Positions 1 through 6,599 of a stretch of DNA of 12,075 bases are shown piece by piece; position 1 is the stretch's first letter; the number at the start of each line of letters is the position of its first letter. Origin of the DNA: JAVBLP01 sp031553505 (GTDB taxonomy: Bacteria > Elusimicrobiota > Endomicrobiia > Endomicrobiales > Endomicrobiaceae); NCBI GenBank assembly GCA_031553505.1, contig JAVBLP010000023.1, forward strand, positions 1 through 12,075, in the 5' to 3' direction. The notes under the pieces were generated by a model. The model was not told where the DNA came from. It did not search any database and saw only the letters and a program-made list of their open reading frames with translations. Position numbers and translations under genes: made by a program.

Positions 1-308
1 GATTTCAGGGCTCACGGCATTAACGACAGCATATCTTCTATAAAAGTCCCTGCGGGCATGAAAGAAGTATTATACGAGCACAGCAATTATCAGGGAAAAT
101 CAATCGAGATTTATGAGGATGTCGCCAACTTTAAAAATATCGGGTTCAACGATATGGCAAGTTCAATAAAAATTTCGAGCGTTACCCCTGCTGATATCCC
201 ACGCGTCCAATTGTGGATTGATGCCAACTATAAAAAAGGACCTTTTTTTGTTTCCGGAGATATCCCTGATTTCAGGGCTCACGGCATTAACGACAGCATA
301 TCTTCTAT
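1..308 (+). repeat. Internal tandem duplication within the crystallin gene (267-bp offset)
   Basis: Bases 1-41 are identical to 268-308, an offset of 267 bp or exactly 89 codons. Divergence begins directly after 308. The offset equals one two-motif Greek-key domain, so this is a domain-level duplication kept or homogenised recently over one stretch while the rest has drifted. Confidence 0.85.
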
Positions 309-453
309 CAACATACCTAAAGGTATAAAAGTGATATTATACCAGGATATCAATTATAAAGGGAAATCAATTACGCTTTCCGGGGATGTTCCAAATCTTA
401 AGAATATCGGCTTCAATGATACGGCAAGCTCTTTAAAAATAATAAAAGCGTAA
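1..453 (+). CDS. Beta/gamma-crystallin Greek-key repeat protein (5' partial)
   Basis: The frame is open from base 1, so the gene begins upstream of the window; the ATG at 58 is internal. The 150 visible residues are a chain of beta/gamma-crystallin Greek-key motifs. A partial motif is followed by three full ones, each with an aromatic/Gly strand (NYQGKSIEIYED, NYKKGPFFVSGD, NYKGKSITLSGD) and a closing N-D-x-x-S-S signature. These signatures lie at visible residues 8-13, 50-55, 97-102 and 139-144. In this family the N/D-N/D-x-x-S/T-S motif binds calcium, and two motifs make one domain, so the visible part is about two domains with an 89-residue period. Known bacterial members are mostly secreted or surface Ca-binding proteins. 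No function beyond Ca binding can be inferred, and the N-terminus (signal peptide, other domains) is not visible. The stop codon is TAA. No terminator hairpin is evident immediately downstream. Confidence 0.88.
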   Translation, partial: DFRAHGINDSISSIKVPAGMKEVLYEHSNYQGKSIEIYEDVANFKNIGFNDMASSIKISSVTPADIPRVQLWIDANYKKGPFFVSGDIPDFRAHGINDSISSINIPKGIKVILYQDINYKGKSITLSGDVPNLKNIGFNDTASSLKIIKA

Positions 454-466
454 AACTTGTCTTTAA

Positions 467-582
467 AGGTTTAAAAGTTTGAGGCGAAATGAAGAAAAAT
501 ACGAATAATACATGCTTCGGGCGCGAAAGCCGTATGTGGGTGATAATTTTTCAAAGTTGCAGCCCAAAATTTTAAGCCGCTA
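467..582 (+). repeat. Dispersed repeat, copy A
   Basis: This copy shares three colinear blocks with 9538-9629. Positions 467-493 match 9538-9564 at 21 of 27 bases. A central GGCGCG...AAGCYGTA block and a closing block ending in AAGCCGCTA follow in the same order. This copy is about 25 bp longer because of extra sequence before the last block. It looks like an old non-coding dispersed element; family and copy number are unknown. Confidence 0.55.
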
Positions 583-604
583 TGAAATTTTATAAAAAAT
601 ATCA

Positions 605-634
605 TGTCCGCATTAGGCAGGGTTTAGCTAAATC
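605..634 (+). repeat. 30-bp repeat, copy A (partner 1723-1752)
   Basis: This aligns without gaps to 1723-1752 at 21 of 30 positions, and all nine differences are transitions. The two copies bracket the small secreted-protein gene. Their nature is unknown. Confidence 0.45.
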
Positions 635-838
635 AAAAAGATAATATTTTTGAATTTTATAGTATGTCTCAGGCCATTGACAGCTCTTTAGAAACGGCTG
701 GCAAATAAAAAAACGAAGATGTAAAACAATTAATTATTACTATCAGTTAATACATCCTCATAATATGGTGCCAGTATTTTACATATGCGTTATATATTTT
801 ATAGTTCAATCGTAACTTAAACAGGCAGGGTGAGGAAT

Positions 839-1300
839 ATGAAAAAAATATTTTTTTTACTGTTTTTAAGCTGTTTTTTTGTATCTTTGTCTCATGCAGC
901 TCCTAAAAAACTTACTCAAGATGAAAGGAATGTTATTCAAATACGTAAATACAATAAGCCTTATGATGAAGCTTTTGATGTAATTGCTAAAAACATGAGA
1001 AGAACTTTTAATGATTTAGAAGAGATAGATAAAAATACGGGATATATCGCTACAGAATGGTTTAAAACTACTATTAAAGGTGGTTTAGGTATAACGGTCT
1101 CGGCAAGAAAAAGATATATAGTTTCAATTGATAAAATTTCAGATGACGAAATTTCAGTTAAAGCTGAAGTGCAACAAAAAGTTTTAAGCACTGATAATAG
1201 GTGGCATGACATGGATATTATAAGCAATGTCAGAACCTCGCCAGAAGGCGCAAAAGAATATAACATTTTTTTCGATGCCATAGGCAAAGGCTTAAAGTAA
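839..1300 (+). CDS. Small secreted/periplasmic protein, BamC-like pattern, function unknown
   Basis: A 153-residue protein starts with a textbook signal peptide: a KK positive end, a Phe/Leu-rich core, and Ser-His-Ala before Ala-21, giving a likely signal peptidase I cut after residue 20. I chose the ATG at 839 because the signal peptide begins there and an AGGG stands 8 nt upstream. A GTG at 830 would add three residues. The mature part has an N-terminal segment 'PYDEAFDVIAKNM', then 'IDKNTGYIATEW', a strand pair around 'RYIVSID' and 'EISVKAEVQQ', and a C-terminal helix 'IFFDAIGKGL'. This order (helix, 'x-ID-x-x-x-G-x-I-x-T', strands, final helix) resembles BamC/NlpB-type outer-membrane accessory lipoproteins. 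There is no lipobox Cys after the signal, so it should be soluble periplasmic. The resemblance is a pattern impression only. The gene is very AT-rich (one hand-counted 60-bp stretch, 841-900, is 15/60 GC), unlike the genes after 1933, which suggests a different origin. Confidence 0.7.
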   Translation: MKKIFFLLFLSCFFVSLSHAAPKKLTQDERNVIQIRKYNKPYDEAFDVIAKNMRRTFNDLEEIDKNTGYIATEWFKTTIKGGLGITVSARKRYIVSIDKISDDEISVKAEVQQKVLSTDNRWHDMDIISNVRTSPEGAKEYNIFFDAIGKGLK

Positions 1301-1320
1301 CACTTTATATGCCACTTTAA

Positions 1321-1611
1321 AAAAAGAAGATACCACCGGAAATATCAAAAGAAATTTGCGAATATATAAATAATCAGATCGGATTGCAGTTATTGGACTA
1401 CTCTAATGTCTAAATCTACAAAATCCGCTGTTATCACAAATCTGGAATTCAATATGATACCAAGCTCAATGCAATGACCGAAATTCTTATACGTAGAGAT
1501 CAGATTTTAAAAGTATTTTGCATTCACAATACATCAGAATATGTCTGCGCCAATGACCAAAATAAATCAGAAGTCTGCTATCTATACCAGCCGCTAAGGT
1601 ATTTCCTTTAA
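1321..1611 (+). pseudogene. Possible decayed coding remnant
   Basis: One frame reads protein-like for about 95 codons with a single interruption, TAA at 1411-1413, and ends at TAA 1609-1611. The second part (1414-1608, 65 codons) has well-mixed composition, for example 'YDTKLNAMTEILIRRDQ' and 'FCIHNTSEYVCAND'. An upstream ATG in the same frame (1309) is separated from it by another stop (1318-1320). No start with a ribosome site was found for either piece. I do not recognise the family, and a chance open frame in AT-rich DNA cannot be excluded. Confidence 0.3.
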
Positions 1612-1650
1612 AGGCTTTTATTTTCATCTATTTCCCTTAGCGGAAATAGA
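1591..1650 (+). repeat. Two mutually exclusive hairpins
   Basis: CCGCTAAGG at 1591-1599 pairs with CCTTAGCGG at 1635-1643. TCTATTTCC at 1627-1635 pairs with GGAAATAGA at 1642-1650, leaving a six-base loop. Both have 9-bp perfect arms and share 1635 and 1642-1643, so only one can form at a time. No T-run follows, so this is not a simple terminator. Confidence 0.5.
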
Positions 1651-1680
1651 GAGTTAAGCCTGGGAATACTGATTTGTGAG

Positions 1681-1707
1681 TGTTTTTGGTGTTTTTGATG
1701 TTTTTGG
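1681..1707 (+). repeat. Three 9-bp tandem units
   Basis: TGTTTTTGG, TGTTTTTGA and TGTTTTTGG stand head to tail. This is a short low-complexity tandem repeat with no evident role. Confidence 0.7.
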
Positions 1708-1722
1708 GGTTAAATATAAAAC

Positions 1723-1752
1723 TGCCCATATTAGACAGGATTCGACTGAATC
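1723..1752 (+). repeat. 30-bp repeat, copy B (partner 605-634)
   Basis: Same orientation as copy A, no gaps, and only transition differences. It lies in the gap before the glycosyltransferase operon. Confidence 0.45.
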
Positions 1753-1884
1753 ATATATGCGACGTTTTAGAATTTCGTCATATTTCTGAAACTACTGATA
1801 AATTTTTAAAATTGAAAAGATGATTTTATGCCGGTTATCGCGCCCCCTTGATCTAGACCGCATTAAATTTCAAACAAAATGTTA

Positions 1885-1890
1885 TATAAT
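1885..1890 (+). promoter_or_regulatory. Probable -10 box of the glycosyltransferase-autotransporter operon
   Basis: A perfect TATAAT stands 42 nt before the ATG at 1933. No good -35 is found at 16-18 bp spacing (the sequence there is AT-rich, around ATTAAA at 1862-1867), so this may be a weak or activated promoter. A ribosome site AAGGTGA lies at 1923-1929. Confidence 0.45.
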
Positions 1891-1932
1891 ATTCAAACTT
1901 TCATACAGCAAAAACATTTAACAAGGTGATTC

Positions 1933-3201
1933 ATGAGCAGCTATTCCGCTAACAGTTTGTCAGAGACAGCTCCGCAAAGCAAACATAATTCATCTTCCGG
2001 AACAGATCCTTTTTTTATTGTGCCTCCGCAGCAGCCGACGCAGGAAGGGCAGCACGGCATACGTTACGATTTTAACGACGGCGCCCGCATATTCCTGCCG
2101 CAGGGGCAGTGGCATGCCCGTATAGAAGATTCGGAGTCCGGCAATATTATTTTCGAATGCGATTCTGAAGGCGGCTGGATATTAAGCACAAAAAAATATT
2201 ACGTGCCGTTTCGCATACAAGTCTGGAAGCGCGGCGAAACGGAGCCCGTTTTAGACCACACTCTTGACCTTGAAGGAAAAGAAGTCCTCATCAAATTTCC
2301 CGTTGGCACTATAGGCGACATAGTGGGATGGATGCCTTACGCGGAAAAATTTTTCACAAAACATAAATGCCTTACGGAAATAGCTATGGGCAAAGAGATG
2401 GCCGGCCTGTTCCGCGAACAGTATCCGGACATTCACATCACCGACCTTCCCGGGGAAACTAAATTTAAAAACCCTTACGCTTCATACAGGATAGGCCTTT
2501 TTTTCAACGGAAATAAAGACCACCAGCCTATAGATTTCCGCATGGTCGGCCTGCACAGGACGGCGGGTTACATTTTGGGAGTCGATCCCGCGGAAGAAGC
2601 CCCCAGGGTAAAGCTCGGATACCAAAGAAAGATCAAAGAACCTTATGTCTGCATAGCCGTTAAATCGTCGTGTCTTGCCAAAATGTGGTGCAACGGCCAC
2701 GGCTGGGATAATGTTATCAGTCATTTAAAAGATCTGGGGTACCGGGTTTTGTGCATAGACAGGGACAGGATAACCGGCAGCGGATACGTCTGGAACGCTA
2801 TACCGCACGGAGCCGAAGATTTTACCGGAAGCATAGCGCTTACGGAAAGAGTGGCGCTTCTTGAACACGCAGATTTTTTTATAGGCCTTTCAAGCGGCCT
2901 TTCATGGCTTGCCTGGTGCGCAAAAAAACCCGTTGTTCTGATAAGCGGTTTTACGCTGCCGATATGCGAATTCCGGACGCCTTACAGGGTTTTCAACTCC
3001 CACGCCTGCAACGGCTGCTGGGACGACATAAACGCGAATTTCGACCATAAAGATTTTTTCTGGTGTCCGCGCCATAAAGGCACTGAGCGCCAGTTCGAAT
3101 GTACGCGCCTTATTACCGGTAAACAGGTGATAGGGCATATAGAACGTTTAAGGAAAGATTTTTTATTAGCTGCTCCTAAGAGCAGGGGGAATAACGAATG
3201 A
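1933..3201 (+). CDS. Autotransporter strand-loop-strand O-heptosyltransferase (TibC/AAH-like)
   Basis: This 422-residue cytoplasmic glycosyltransferase should transfer heptose from an ADP-heptose donor to Ser residues of autotransporter passenger repeats. The pattern is that of the bacterial autotransporter heptosyltransferase family (TibC, AAH). A variable N-terminal beta domain covers residues about 40-115. 'FPVGTIGDIVGWMPY' (about 122-136) contains Asp129, the equivalent of the family's catalytic Asp. A GT-B donor-binding half has 'IAVKSS' (241-246), 'LCIDRDR' (273-279) and 'GLSSGLSWLAWCAKKPVVLISGF' split over 318-340. The C-terminal iron finger has Cys359-x-x-Cys362, Cys378 and Cys390, matching the four-Cys Fe site known in TibC. 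Length is close to TibC (about 400). The start is supported by AAGGTGA seven or so bases upstream of the ATG. The stop overlaps the next start as ATGA (3198-3201), so the enzyme and its presumed substrate are translationally coupled. Upstream LPS-heptose synthesis genes are not in the window. The family assignment is firm; sugar and acceptor specificity are inferred. Confidence 0.9.
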   Translation: MSSYSANSLSETAPQSKHNSSSGTDPFFIVPPQQPTQEGQHGIRYDFNDGARIFLPQGQWHARIEDSESGNIIFECDSEGGWILSTKKYYVPFRIQVWKRGETEPVLDHTLDLEGKEVLIKFPVGTIGDIVGWMPYAEKFFTKHKCLTEIAMGKEMAGLFREQYPDIHITDLPGETKFKNPYASYRIGLFFNGNKDHQPIDFRMVGLHRTAGYILGVDPAEEAPRVKLGYQRKIKEPYVCIAVKSSCLAKMWCNGHGWDNVISHLKDLGYRVLCIDRDRITGSGYVWNAIPHGAEDFTGSIALTERVALLEHADFFIGLSSGLSWLAWCAKKPVVLISGFTLPICEFRTPYRVFNSHACNGCWDDINANFDHKDFFWCPRHKGTERQFECTRLITGKQVIGHIERLRKDFLLAAPKSRGNNE

Positions 3202-6200
3202 ATAATGAAACAAAAGACTTAACCGCTTTTTCGGCATGCTTTGTATGCAGGAGGTGCACAAGCGGCAGTTACGGCTGTGACACTCCCGCGATATCGGCCA
3301 CAAGCGCTTGCATGTTCGGCATTTTTGACAGTCACACGTCATTATGTTCGGGATATTGCGGTTCGGCAGCCCAGCGGTCGGCGTTAGCATCCGTATTTAA
3401 CGGCGGCAGAAAAGTTCTTTACACAACAGCTCTCGCAGCCGTTCTGCATGTCAATATAGCACAGCACGCACAGGCGCAGACATTTACTCCGGACGTTTCA
3501 GGAAGCGGAGCGCTTGCTACGTCTGAAACCGTCTCAAGCGGAACGCAAAACGTGCACGATTATGCCAGGACCAATAATATTACGATAGCGGATGCAGGAA
3601 TACAGAACGTCTACGACAACGCTTCCGCGTACAATACGATAATAAGTTCCGGCGGAACGCAAAATGTTTATAACGGCGGAGTCACCTTCGATGCCAGGGT
3701 AAGAGCCAACGGGATACAAAACGTTTCATCCGGCGGAAGCGCCGTTAATGCCACAATAAGCGCGGCCGGAGTACAAAACGTTTCATCCGGAGGATCTGCA
3801 TATGATGTCAGCATAACCACCAACGGGGTGCAAAACGTTTTGGTCGGAGGAACTGCGGTTTCAACGATAATAAGAAGTTTCAGTATACAGTCAGTTGCAG
3901 GCGGCACTGCTTCGGGAACAAAGATAGATATGTTCGGCAGACAGACGATACTTTCTGGCGGCAGCAGTTTATACGGTACCGTAAACGGCGATCAAGTTCT
4001 TGAAAACGGCGGATATACTCATTCTGCAAACGTAAATTCAGGCGGGACGCAGGCAGTTCTTTCAGGCGCTTTAGCTTCCGGTTCCGTTATCAATTTCAGC
4101 GGTACGCAATATATCGTAAACACTGGTATAGCGCGCGACACAGTGCTTAACGGCGGACATCAGATAATATCAGCTGCGGGAATTTCCGAAGACGCGATAT
4201 TGAATTCAGCCGGGTTACAGATAGTTTCCCACGGCGGTTCCGCAGTAAGGACTGAAATCAACGCTTTAGGGGCACAACTTGTAGAAACAGGCGCTTTCGA
4301 TTCGCAGACCGTGATAAACAGCGGCGGAGCCCAAAGCCTTTTCGGACATTCGGAAAACGCGGTAATTAATAACGGCGGTATACAGATTGTAAATACCGGC
4401 GGAGAAGCAGTTTCTGCCGCAATAAGTTCCGGCGGCACTCAGAACGTTTCGTCAGGCGGTTCGGCGCTGAATGCCGCAGTATACTCTGACGGAGTTCAAA
4501 ACGTAAGTTCAGGCGGTTTGGCTGGAGGGACTGTCGTAAATACCGGCGGGCTGCTTAATGTTAAAAGCGGCGGGCTGCTTTCAGGCAATACGCAGATAAA
4601 CGGCGGGACATTACAGGGGCAAATCGTTTCAGCGGGCGCGTCTTTAAATTTCAGCGGAGGGCTGTGGAGCATGTCAGGCGACTCCGTTGCAGATAATATA
4701 AACATGGACGGCGGCAATATAGATATGAGAGATCCGTCAGGTACAACTTTCAGGACGCTGACTACAGACAATTTCAACCCTGCAGGCGGCGCAATAATAG
4801 ATATGAACGCCAAACTTGACGGAAACGGCTCTCCATCCGATAAGCTTGTGATAACCACTGCCGCAACAGGAAACGCAAGTTTAAGAGTAACAAATCGGGG
4901 CGGTTCGGGCGCGCAGACAACGGACAACGGGATACTGCTCGTAGACCAGTCGGCTGTTTCTTCAGGTATTTTTGACCTGCTCGGAGGAAAAATAGACGTT
5001 GCCGGTTACGAATATCTTCTGTATAAAGGCGCCCTGAACGGCGAAGCGCTTTTGGCAAACAACTATTATCTGCGTTCAAACCTGATAATGACAAACACTA
5101 TGAAAACAATGGCGAATACTCCCGCAATGATGCTTGTAATGGCAAAAACAGGAATGAATTCTCTTGAAAAGCGTCTCGGAGACCTGAGGAATTTTAGCAA
5201 TGCGGGCAATACGCACGGCGTGTGGGCAAGAACTTATTTTAAAGAACTTACCGTTTCTGATCTTATAGACACGGACTTGACACTTTACGGAGCGGAAGGC
5301 GGCTATGATTTTTTAATAAAAGACACCTCTTCAAATAAAATTTATTTGGGTATTATGGCAGGATATATCAGAAATGAAAACATTAAAACCGCCCAAGATA
5401 ATGGCCGTTACGCGAAAGGGTCAGGCGGAGCTCCAAACGCAGGAATATACGCCAGCTGGCTAAGCGCAGACGGTTTTTTTATTGATTTTGCAGGAAGAAA
5501 TTTTTGGACAAAACTTGATATGACAAATTATGACACACTTGGCACGCCCATAAATTACACACCTGAAAGGAATATTATGGCTTTGAGCGCGGAATTCGGG
5601 AAAACATTTGAAAAAGCCTTAAATAAAACTTCCTTTTTACGTTTTGAGCCTAAAGCGGAGATCTCTTTTGCTAATGCCAGCGGCAAAACCATAGGGACTT
5701 CAAGCGGTTTTAATTTAGAATATGACAGCGCAAACTATTTGACCGGGCGCGCCGCAGCACTTTTGGGCTATACAATAATAAGAAACAACGGGTTGCTTAT
5801 AGAGCCGCTGGTAGAACTTGCCTACAGCTACGAATTTGACGGCAAAGGCAACGTAAGCTACGGCGGGGCAACGTACCGGACAGACCTTTCCGGCGGAGGT
5901 TTTGAAGGGGCTCTTGGTTTAAATATGCAAATTTCAAAAAATGCTTATTTGTACGCGCAGGCTACTTATGAAACCGGCAGAGTTATAGAAGGCTTCGGCG
6001 GAAATATCGGAGTGCGTTTTGGGTTTGGAAAAGGCGGAGACGGCTCCGGCAAGAGCGGCGGCAGTGATGAAAAGCAAAATGCAAAGGCCGGCGCAAAGAC
6101 AAATGCCGCAAATCCCGCTGCTGAAGATACAAAACAGAGAAACATAAAAGAAGATGCGGCGTCTTCGGCAGACAAAAAACAAGATGCGCCTGCGGAAGTC

Positions 6201-6599
6201 AGATCTGCGGTAAAACCCGCCGCGGCTGCAGAAGAGAAGAAAGCCGTAAATTATGCCGAACCGTTGAAAACATACAGAAATATTATAGAGTTTGAGTACG
6301 ATAAATCCGAAATATTGGATAATACAAAAACCAGGATCGCAAAAGCCGCAAAAGAGATAAAGGCGTCGGGGTATTCTGCCATAGTAATAACGGGACATAG
6401 CGATAATGTAGGTACGGAACAGAACAATGTGCGGATTTCGCTTTTAAGGGCAATGGCAGTGGAACAAATTTTCCAAGAAGAAGGGATAGATGTTTTTAAA
6501 ATAGAGTTAAAAGGCGCCGGAAGCAAAGAGCCTGTCGCGACAAACGAGACCGAAGAAGGCAGGGCAAAGAACAGAAGAACGGATATCGCGGTTTATTAG
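3198..6599 (+). CDS. AIDA-type autotransporter with strand-loop-strand repeats and C-terminal OmpA domain
   Basis: This 1133-residue protein is the likely glycosylation target of the preceding enzyme. Domains in order: a Cys-rich N-terminal extension (1-68, Cys14, 17, 20, 27, 38, 50, 54); a signal sequence ('GGRKVLYTTALAAVLHV', 69-85; cut likely after AQA, about residue 93); about 19 passenger repeats of roughly 19-20 residues (about 110-475, consensus ISSGGTQNVSSGGSAxNAT); the beta-helix end and stabilising region (about 476-630); a helix 'TMKTMANTPAMMLVMAKTGM' (634-653); an autotransporter barrel (about 672-943) closing with GNIGVRFGF; a Lys/Ala/Asp/Glu-rich linker (about 945-1020); and an OmpA_C domain (about 1027-1133). 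The OmpA domain shows TGHSDNVG (1065-1072), an NxxxSxxRA helix and GRAKNRRTDI (1121-1130), whose Asp1069 and Arg1126 or Arg1127 would bind diaminopimelate. Passenger repeats are exposed outside; the OmpA domain would sit in the periplasm on peptidoglycan. The start is the ATGA overlap with AGGGGG at 3184-3189; the next Met (39) has no ribosome site. There is no Cys after residue 54. The architecture is unusual, because autotransporters normally end with the barrel. Confidence 0.9.
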   Translation: MNNETKDLTAFSACFVCRRCTSGSYGCDTPAISATSACMFGIFDSHTSLCSGYCGSAAQRSALASVFNGGRKVLYTTALAAVLHVNIAQHAQAQTFTPDVSGSGALATSETVSSGTQNVHDYARTNNITIADAGIQNVYDNASAYNTIISSGGTQNVYNGGVTFDARVRANGIQNVSSGGSAVNATISAAGVQNVSSGGSAYDVSITTNGVQNVLVGGTAVSTIIRSFSIQSVAGGTASGTKIDMFGRQTILSGGSSLYGTVNGDQVLENGGYTHSANVNSGGTQAVLSGALASGSVINFSGTQYIVNTGIARDTVLNGGHQIISAAGISEDAILNSAGLQIVSHGGSAVRTEINALGAQLVETGAFDSQTVINSGGAQSLFGHSENAVINNGGIQIVNTGGEAVSAAISSGGTQNVSSGGSALNAAVYSDGVQNVSSGGLAGGTVVNTGGLLNVKSGGLLSGNTQINGGTLQGQIVSAGASLNFSGGLWSMSGDSVADNINMDGGNIDMRDPSGTTFRTLTTDNFNPAGGAIIDMNAKLDGNGSPSDKLVITTAATGNASLRVTNRGGSGAQTTDNGILLVDQSAVSSGIFDLLGGKIDVAGYEYLLYKGALNGEALLANNYYLRSNLIMTNTMKTMANTPAMMLVMAKTGMNSLEKRLGDLRNFSNAGNTHGVWARTYFKELTVSDLIDTDLTLYGAEGGYDFLIKDTSSNKIYLGIMAGYIRNENIKTAQDNGRYAKGSGGAPNAGIYASWLSADGFFIDFAGRNFWTKLDMTNYDTLGTPINYTPERNIMALSAEFGKTFEKALNKTSFLRFEPKAEISFANASGKTIGTSSGFNLEYDSANYLTGRAAALLGYTIIRNNGLLIEPLVELAYSYEFDGKGNVSYGGATYRTDLSGGGFEGALGLNMQISKNAYLYAQATYETGRVIEGFGGNIGVRFGFGKGGDGSGKSGGSDEKQNAKAGAKTNAANPAAEDTKQRNIKEDAASSADKKQDAPAEVRSAVKPAAAAEEKKAVNYAEPLKTYRNIIEFEYDKSEILDNTKTRIAKAAKEIKASGYSAIVITGHSDNVGTEQNNVRISLLRAMAVEQIFQEEGIDVFKIELKGAGSKEPVATNETEEGRAKNRRTDIAVY
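3530..4625 (+). repeat. Array of about 19 passenger repeats (about 57-60 bp each)
   Basis: The coding repeats are marked by successive x-Q-N-V-x-x-G motifs from TQNV at residues 116-119 to LLNV at 452-455. Neighbouring units can match closely in DNA: the 19 bases at 3715-3733 recur exactly at 3772-3790, one 57-bp period later. Units near both ends keep QNVSSGG (about 174-180, 192-198, 415-421, 433-439), while those in the middle are strongly diverged. Confidence 0.85.

Larger units (their letters stand above)
454..829. other. Intergenic region with a repeat element, no gene seen
   Basis: This 376-bp AT-rich stretch has frequent stops in all frames I followed. It contains copy A of a dispersed repeat (467-582) and copy A of a second, 30-bp repeat (605-634). 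It also has small inverted repeats near its 3' end: GATGTA at 718-723 with TACATC at 751-756, and ATGTAAAA at 719-726 with TTTTACAT at 777-784. The promoter of the next gene must lie here, but I see no convincing -35/-10 pair. Confidence 0.6.
1301..1932. other. Gene-poor AT-rich region (632 bp)
   Basis: No intact gene is seen. In order it holds a stop-interrupted reading frame (1321-1611), two overlapping alternative hairpins (1591-1650), three 9-bp tandem units (1681-1707), copy B of the 30-bp repeat (1723-1752), and the probable promoter and ribosome site of the glycosyltransferase (1885-1929). The mix of decayed coding sequence and small repeats fits an old insertion or deletion scar. Confidence 0.55.

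Noticed and set aside
521..540. Bases GCGCGAAAGCCGTATGTGGG recall the segment before group II intron reverse transcriptase genes.
   Set aside because: No matching hairpin partner, no reverse transcriptase and no intron end is present nearby, and the stretch aligns with the dispersed repeat at 9538-9629.
3312..3314. Alternative start (Met39) for the autotransporter, which would drop the first three Cys-containing motifs.
   Set aside because: No ribosome site precedes it, whereas the ATGA start has AGGGGG at proper spacing.
3530..4625. Regular about 57-bp repeats that could suggest a CRISPR array.
   Set aside because: The repeats are in-frame codons of a long protein, imperfect, and have no spacer structure.
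4496..4927. Long antisense open frames under the autotransporter (also around 4160-4438, 4774-5094 and 5934-6398).
   Set aside because: These are shadows of a repetitive, stop-poor coding sequence, with Pro/Ser/Cys-skewed composition and no start signals.
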